A stretch of 8,912 nt of DNA. It comes from Cryomorphaceae bacterium (GTDB lineage: Bacteria; Bacteroidota; Bacteroidia; Flavobacteriales_D; Crocinitomicaceae). The DNA is taken from assembly GCA_027485365.1 (NCBI GenBank), contig JAIXRD010000283.1:1-8912 (forward strand), read 5' to 3'. Both the position numbers and the translations under genes were made by a program. The notes beneath the pieces are model-generated. The model did no database searches, was not told the DNA's origin, and was given only the letters and a program-made list of their open reading frames with translations. Positions 6,008 through 8,912 of this stretch are shown here, in pieces (the first letter of the stretch is position 1; each line of letters starts with the position of its first letter).

Positions 6008-6654
6008 ACCATGAGTCCATCCTGCATTTGAAGCATACGGTCGGCTTGCTTAGCTAGATGTTGGTTGTGAGTTACAATAACAAAGGTTTGATTCAGTTCC
6101 TCTCGCAACTTGAAGAATAATTCATGTAACTCATTGGCATTTTGAGTATCAAGATTACCTGAAGGCTCATCAGCAAACACAATATTGGGTTGGTTTACTA
6201 GGGCTCTACATACCGCAATACGCTGTTGTTCCCCGCCTGAAATTTCATTCGGCCTATGGCTGGCTCGGTCCTGGAGTCCTACTTTTTCAAGGAGTGAGAA
6301 CGCTTTTTCACGCGCATCTTTTTTAGAGAGCCCTTGAATCATGGCGGGAATCATAATATTCTCTATGGCATCGAATTCGGGGAGGAGTTGATGGAATTGG
6401 AAAACAAATCCAATCTTACGATTTCTAAAATTCGAAAGTTCTCGTTGTGATAATTTAAAGGGGTTAACTCCATCAATAGTAAAGGTTCCATCGTCCGGAC
6501 GATCAAGGGTACCCAATATTTGCAACAAGGTGGTTTTTCCTGCACCCGATGAACCAACTATAGATACAATCTCACCTGCATTTACTTCGAGCGAAATTCC
6601 TTTGAGAATTTCGAGCTCACCATATTTTTTTGTGAGATTAACTGCCTTAAGCAT
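6004..6654 (-). CDS. lolD: LolD-like ABC transporter ATP-binding protein
   Basis: This 216-residue protein is a stand-alone ABC ATPase. Walker A is GSSGAGKTT (34-42), the Q-loop glutamine is Q86 in VFQFHQLLPEF, the signature is ISGGEQQR (138-145), Walker B is IVFADE (158-163), SGNLD is the D-loop and H196 in VTHN is the switch histidine. The FQFHQLLPEFDAIENIMIP stretch is typical of LolD/MacB-type ATPases, so it probably powers LolCE-type release of lipoproteins from the inner membrane towards the outer membrane. No LolC/LolE permease is encoded here, so its partner must lie elsewhere. MacB/FtsE-type relatives cannot be excluded. The ATG overlaps the end of ribBA by 8 bases and the stop overlaps the next gene as ATGA, indicating translational coupling on both sides. 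Confidence 0.87.
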   Translation of the reverse strand: MLKAVNLTKKYGELEILKGISLEVNAGEIVSIVGSSGAGKTTLLQILGTLDRPDDGTFTIDGVNPFKLSQRELSNFRNRKIGFVFQFHQLLPEFDAIENIMIPAMIQGLSKKDAREKAFSLLEKVGLQDRASHRPNEISGGEQQRIAVCRALVNQPNIVFADEPSGNLDTQNANELHELFFKLREELNQTFVIVTHNQHLAKQADRMLQMQDGLMV

Positions 6655-7867
6655 TGTTGTCTAAATGTAAATCATGACCCATTCGATCACGTTTGGTTTT
6701 TAAATAGGCATGGTTATGTAAGTTTCCTGGAATTTCAAGGGCAACATTTTCAACAATTTCTAGCCCATAACCAATTAAACCGGTTCGTTTCTTTGGGTTA
6801 TTAGACATTAGCCTCATTTTCGTAATGCCTAGCTCTCTCAGCATTTGAGCTCCAACCCCATAGTCACGTTCATCGGCCTTAAAACCAAGTTCGATATTTG
6901 CTTCAATGGTATCCATGCCCTGTTCCTGCAGTTTGTATGCTTTGAGTTTATTTGCTAAGCCAATTCCTCGTCCTTCTTGGTTCATGTATACGATTACACC
7001 TTTCCCTTCCTTTTCTATCATCTCCATTGCTTTATGCAATTGAGGTCCGCAATCACATCGGCACGATCCAAAAATATCCCCGGTTAAACATGAAGAGTGA
7101 ACCCTCACTAACACGGGCTCATCCTTATCCCAGGTTCCCTTTACTAACACCAAGTGATCTTGATCGGTATTTTTATCCTTAAATGCATGCAATTGAAAAT
7201 CCCCAAAGGTTGTTGGAAGGTTAACATCTACGATGGGTTCAACGTGTATTTCATGTGCAATTCGATACTTGATGAGTTCCTCAATACTGATAATTTTCAG
7301 GTCAAATCTTTTAGCAATTTCAACCAATTGAGGAAGTCGAGCCATCGTGCCATCCTCATTCAATATTTCAACAATGACACCAGCCTCTTCAAATCCGGCC
7401 ATTCTAGATAGATCAACGGCTGCTTCCGTATGGCCAGCACGTCTTAACACACCACCTTTTTTTGCGCGTAAGGGGAAAATATGACCGGGTTTACCCAATT
7501 CTTCTGGGCGAATATTTTCGTCAATTAAAGCCAATATTGTTTTCGAACGATCGCTTACGGAAATACCAGTTGTACATCCATGACCGATTAAGTCAATACT
7601 AACCGTGAATGGAGTTTCATAGGCGGCGGAGTTATTTCGCACCATTAATTCTAAGCCTAATTCATCACAGCGATCTTCACTTAAAGGCGCACAAATCAAA
7701 CCCCTGCCATGTGTTGCCATAAAATTTACAACTTCAGTAGATGCATTTCTTGCAGCTGTTAAAAAATCACCTTCATTTTCTCGATCCTCGTCATCAACAA
7801 CGATGATTACTTTACCATTACGAATTTCTTCAATGGCCTCCTCAATGGTATTTAATTGATATGACAT
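6647..7867 (-). CDS. ribBA: Bifunctional DHBP synthase / GTP cyclohydrolase II
   Basis: RibBA supplies both precursors of riboflavin. The N-terminal domain (about 1-200) makes 3,4-dihydroxy-2-butanone 4-phosphate from ribulose 5-phosphate; the C-terminal domain (about 205-400) opens GTP. The first domain shows DDEDRENEGD (25-34) with the acidic metal/substrate residues, THGRGLICAP (52-61), TTGISVSDR (99-107) and RAGHTEA (143-149). The second shows zinc cysteines C260, C271 and C273 in CLTGDIFGSCRCDC, NQEGRGIGL (296-304), DERD (332-335) and the C-terminal SNNPKK and TKRDRMGH. The length of 406 is standard and no key residue appears lost, so both activities are expected. The ATG shares one base with the dipeptidase stop (TAATG) and the 3' end overlaps the LolD-like gene by 8 bases. 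No FMN riboswitch can be placed here because there is no leader. Confidence 0.97.
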   Translation of the reverse strand: MSYQLNTIEEAIEEIRNGKVIIVVDDEDRENEGDFLTAARNASTEVVNFMATHGRGLICAPLSEDRCDELGLELMVRNNSAAYETPFTVSIDLIGHGCTTGISVSDRSKTILALIDENIRPEELGKPGHIFPLRAKKGGVLRRAGHTEAAVDLSRMAGFEEAGVIVEILNEDGTMARLPQLVEIAKRFDLKIISIEELIKYRIAHEIHVEPIVDVNLPTTFGDFQLHAFKDKNTDQDHLVLVKGTWDKDEPVLVRVHSSCLTGDIFGSCRCDCGPQLHKAMEMIEKEGKGVIVYMNQEGRGIGLANKLKAYKLQEQGMDTIEANIELGFKADERDYGVGAQMLRELGITKMRLMSNNPKKRTGLIGYGLEIVENVALEIPGNLHNHAYLKTKRDRMGHDLHLDNNA

Positions 7868-8912
7868 TATGCGTTTTGGGGTATGTGTTTAAGTGTTTCA
7901 AGTAGGTAGGACCAAAATTTTTGAACGGAAGATATTTGTACTTTTTCATCCGGAGAGTGTGCTGCTCGAATGTTTGGTCCGAACGATATCATTTCAACTC
8001 CAGGAAGATGTTTACCAAGAATGCCACATTCTAATCCGGCATGACAGGCTTTTACGTTTGGTGATTCATTAAATAGTTTCTTGTAAAGATCCTCCATCAG
8101 GGTGAGTATGCGTGAATTCCGGTTAGGTTCCCAGCCCGGATAGTCACCTCCTTGTTCTACGGTTGCACCCATATTCTCGAATGCTGAACGAATGGCCATG
8201 CTCACTTCTGATTTCGTGCTTTCTACCGAACTACGTTGCAGGGATTGTGTTGTAAAGGATCCTTCATGGATTATTACGCGCGCTAAACTGGAAGAGGCTT
8301 CTACAAGGTCTTTTATTTGGGGACTCATACGGAATACCCCGTTATGAACAGCACAAAGCGTGTTTAATATTTTTGTGCAATCTGAATCATTCATTGCATC
8401 ACCACTGCTTACAACGGAAAAAAAAAAAAAAAAATGATCAGGTTCAATAATGATGTATTCTTGTTTTAAATTAGCAATCGTTTGAAGTAGTTTTTCTCTT
8501 GCTTCCTCACCATTTGCAACAGCGATTCTACACGTTGCTTCTCGTGGGATCGCATTTCGTAGACTGCCTCCATCAAAAGAAATTAATTGAACAGGGTATG
8601 ATTGTTTCAATTCCCAAAGCAATCTGGCCATCCATTTATTGGCATTTCCACGGCCTTTATCGATATCCATACCTGAATGTCCTCCAAGTAATCCGCGGAG
8701 TTTAATTTTAAGTACTTCCCACTCCTTATGAATCGATGTTTCTTTGTATGAATAGGAGGTGTTTGTATCAATGCCTCCCGCGCAACCAATAGAAAGTTCA
8801 TCGTCATCCTCGGTATCTAAATTCAGTAATATTTTGCCGTTTAGTAAGGTTCCATCGAGTTCTTTTGCGCCGGTCATTCCAGTTTCTTCATCGATGGTAA
8901 ACAGGGCTTCCA
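7867..8912 (-). CDS. pepD: Aminoacyl-histidine dipeptidase (M20C, PepD), 5' partial
   Basis: This zinc dipeptidase should cleave Xaa-His and other dipeptides in the cytoplasm. The frame stays open to the window edge: codons upstream of the ATG at 8875-8877 read EALFTIDEETGM, the conserved M20 block with the catalytic acidic pair, so that ATG is internal. About 348 C-terminal residues of an expected ~480 are visible. Further family motifs in order are LLNLDTEDDDELSIGCAGG, LRGLLGGHSGMDIDKGRGNANK in the lid domain, SFDGGSLRNAIPREA, GDYPGWEPNRNS, CHAGLECGI and AAHSPDEKVQISSV near the C-terminus, matching E. coli PepD closely. Five consecutive phenylalanines, followed by a serine, come from a T17 run (8418-8434 on the plus strand) in a variable stretch between lid and catalytic domain. 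It is the first visible gene of the four-gene minus-strand operon. Its TAA overlaps the ribBA start by one base. Confidence 0.93.
   Translation of the reverse strand, partial: EALFTIDEETGMTGAKELDGTLLNGKILLNLDTEDDDELSIGCAGGIDTNTSYSYKETSIHKEWEVLKIKLRGLLGGHSGMDIDKGRGNANKWMARLLWELKQSYPVQLISFDGGSLRNAIPREATCRIAVANGEEAREKLLQTIANLKQEYIIIEPDHFFFFFSVVSSGDAMNDSDCTKILNTLCAVHNGVFRMSPQIKDLVEASSSLARVIIHEGSFTTQSLQRSSVESTKSEVSMAIRSAFENMGATVEQGGDYPGWEPNRNSRILTLMEDLYKKLFNESPNVKACHAGLECGILGKHLPGVEMISFGPNIRAAHSPDEKVQISSVQKFWSYLLETLKHIPQNA
8418..8434 (-). repeat. T17 homopolymer (A17 on plus strand) inside pepD
   Basis: Seventeen consecutive A bases on the plus strand read as T17 in pepD and encode the end of His, five Phe and the start of Ser. 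Loss of one base gives TAA after two more codons (Pro-Leu). Gain of one gives TGA after six more codons (Phe-Arg-Cys-Lys-Gln-Trp). Only changes by multiples of three keep the frame. The frame is intact as given. Confidence 0.95.

Noticed and set aside
6952..7411. Plus-strand frames opposite ribBA
   Set aside because: They are antisense to strongly conserved catalytic motifs of RibBA, and their composition does not look like real protein.
8875..8877. ATG as the start of the dipeptidase gene
   Set aside because: The codons upstream to the window edge continue the conserved M20 catalytic block (DEETGM), so the gene is truncated by the window and this Met is internal.
1..8912. Mobile elements, CRISPR arrays, tRNA/rRNA genes or defence genes
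   Set aside because: No spaced direct repeats, transposase or integrase motifs, terminal inverted repeats or RNA-gene signatures were seen, and nearly all bases are accounted for by coding sequence.

Overview
The window reads as a chromosomal segment of a free-living Bacteroidota, most likely of the Flavobacteriales type. The evidence is the AT-rich coding sequence, the lack of Shine-Dalgarno sequences, two outer-membrane barrel proteins of families I know from this phylum (a ComEA-like helix-hairpin-helix protein and a DUF6089/PorG-like barrel), the Bacteroidota-type HMG-CoA lyase sequence and a TIGR02757/DUF2400 gene. Genes are packed with almost no intergenic DNA. I see no tRNA, rRNA, CRISPR array, insertion sequence or phage gene.

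Plus strand, left half. The window opens inside the C-terminal barrel of a helix-hairpin-helix protein (1-789). An 88-base gap with two small dyad repeats leads to an ECF-type sigma factor (878-1459). Six bases later comes a 59-codon reading frame (1466-1645) for a tail-anchored, single-span membrane protein. A perfect 10-bp hairpin followed by a T run, with the look of an intrinsic terminator, lies inside this small frame. A promoter-like -7 element then sits directly before a DUF6089-like outer-membrane barrel gene (1675-2652). That gene is followed by pyrD (2657-3688), an HMG-CoA lyase that starts at GTG inside the end of pyrD (3681-4547), and an unknown membrane-anchored protein (4548-5261).

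Minus strand, right half, in transcription order: a 5'-truncated aminoacyl-histidine dipeptidase (8912-7867), ribBA (7867-6647), a LolD-like ABC ATPase (6654-6004) and a TIGR02757 protein (6007-5258). Each gene overlaps the next by 1, 8 and 4 bases, so this is one translationally coupled operon whose promoter lies outside the window. It meets the plus-strand operon head-on, with stop codons overlapping by 4 bases and no visible terminator.

Most of the content is housekeeping: pyrimidine, riboflavin, leucine/acyl-CoA and peptide metabolism, and envelope biogenesis. Three things deserve a second look. The first is the sigma factor / tail-anchored mini-protein / outer-membrane barrel arrangement, with its terminator embedded in coding sequence. 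The second is two very long in-frame homopolymers, A15 in the barrel gene and T17 in the dipeptidase gene, where a single-base slip in either direction gives early termination. The third is the near-leaderless promoter of the barrel gene. I did not find a convincing wholly new system; the sigma/mini-protein locus is the nearest candidate.
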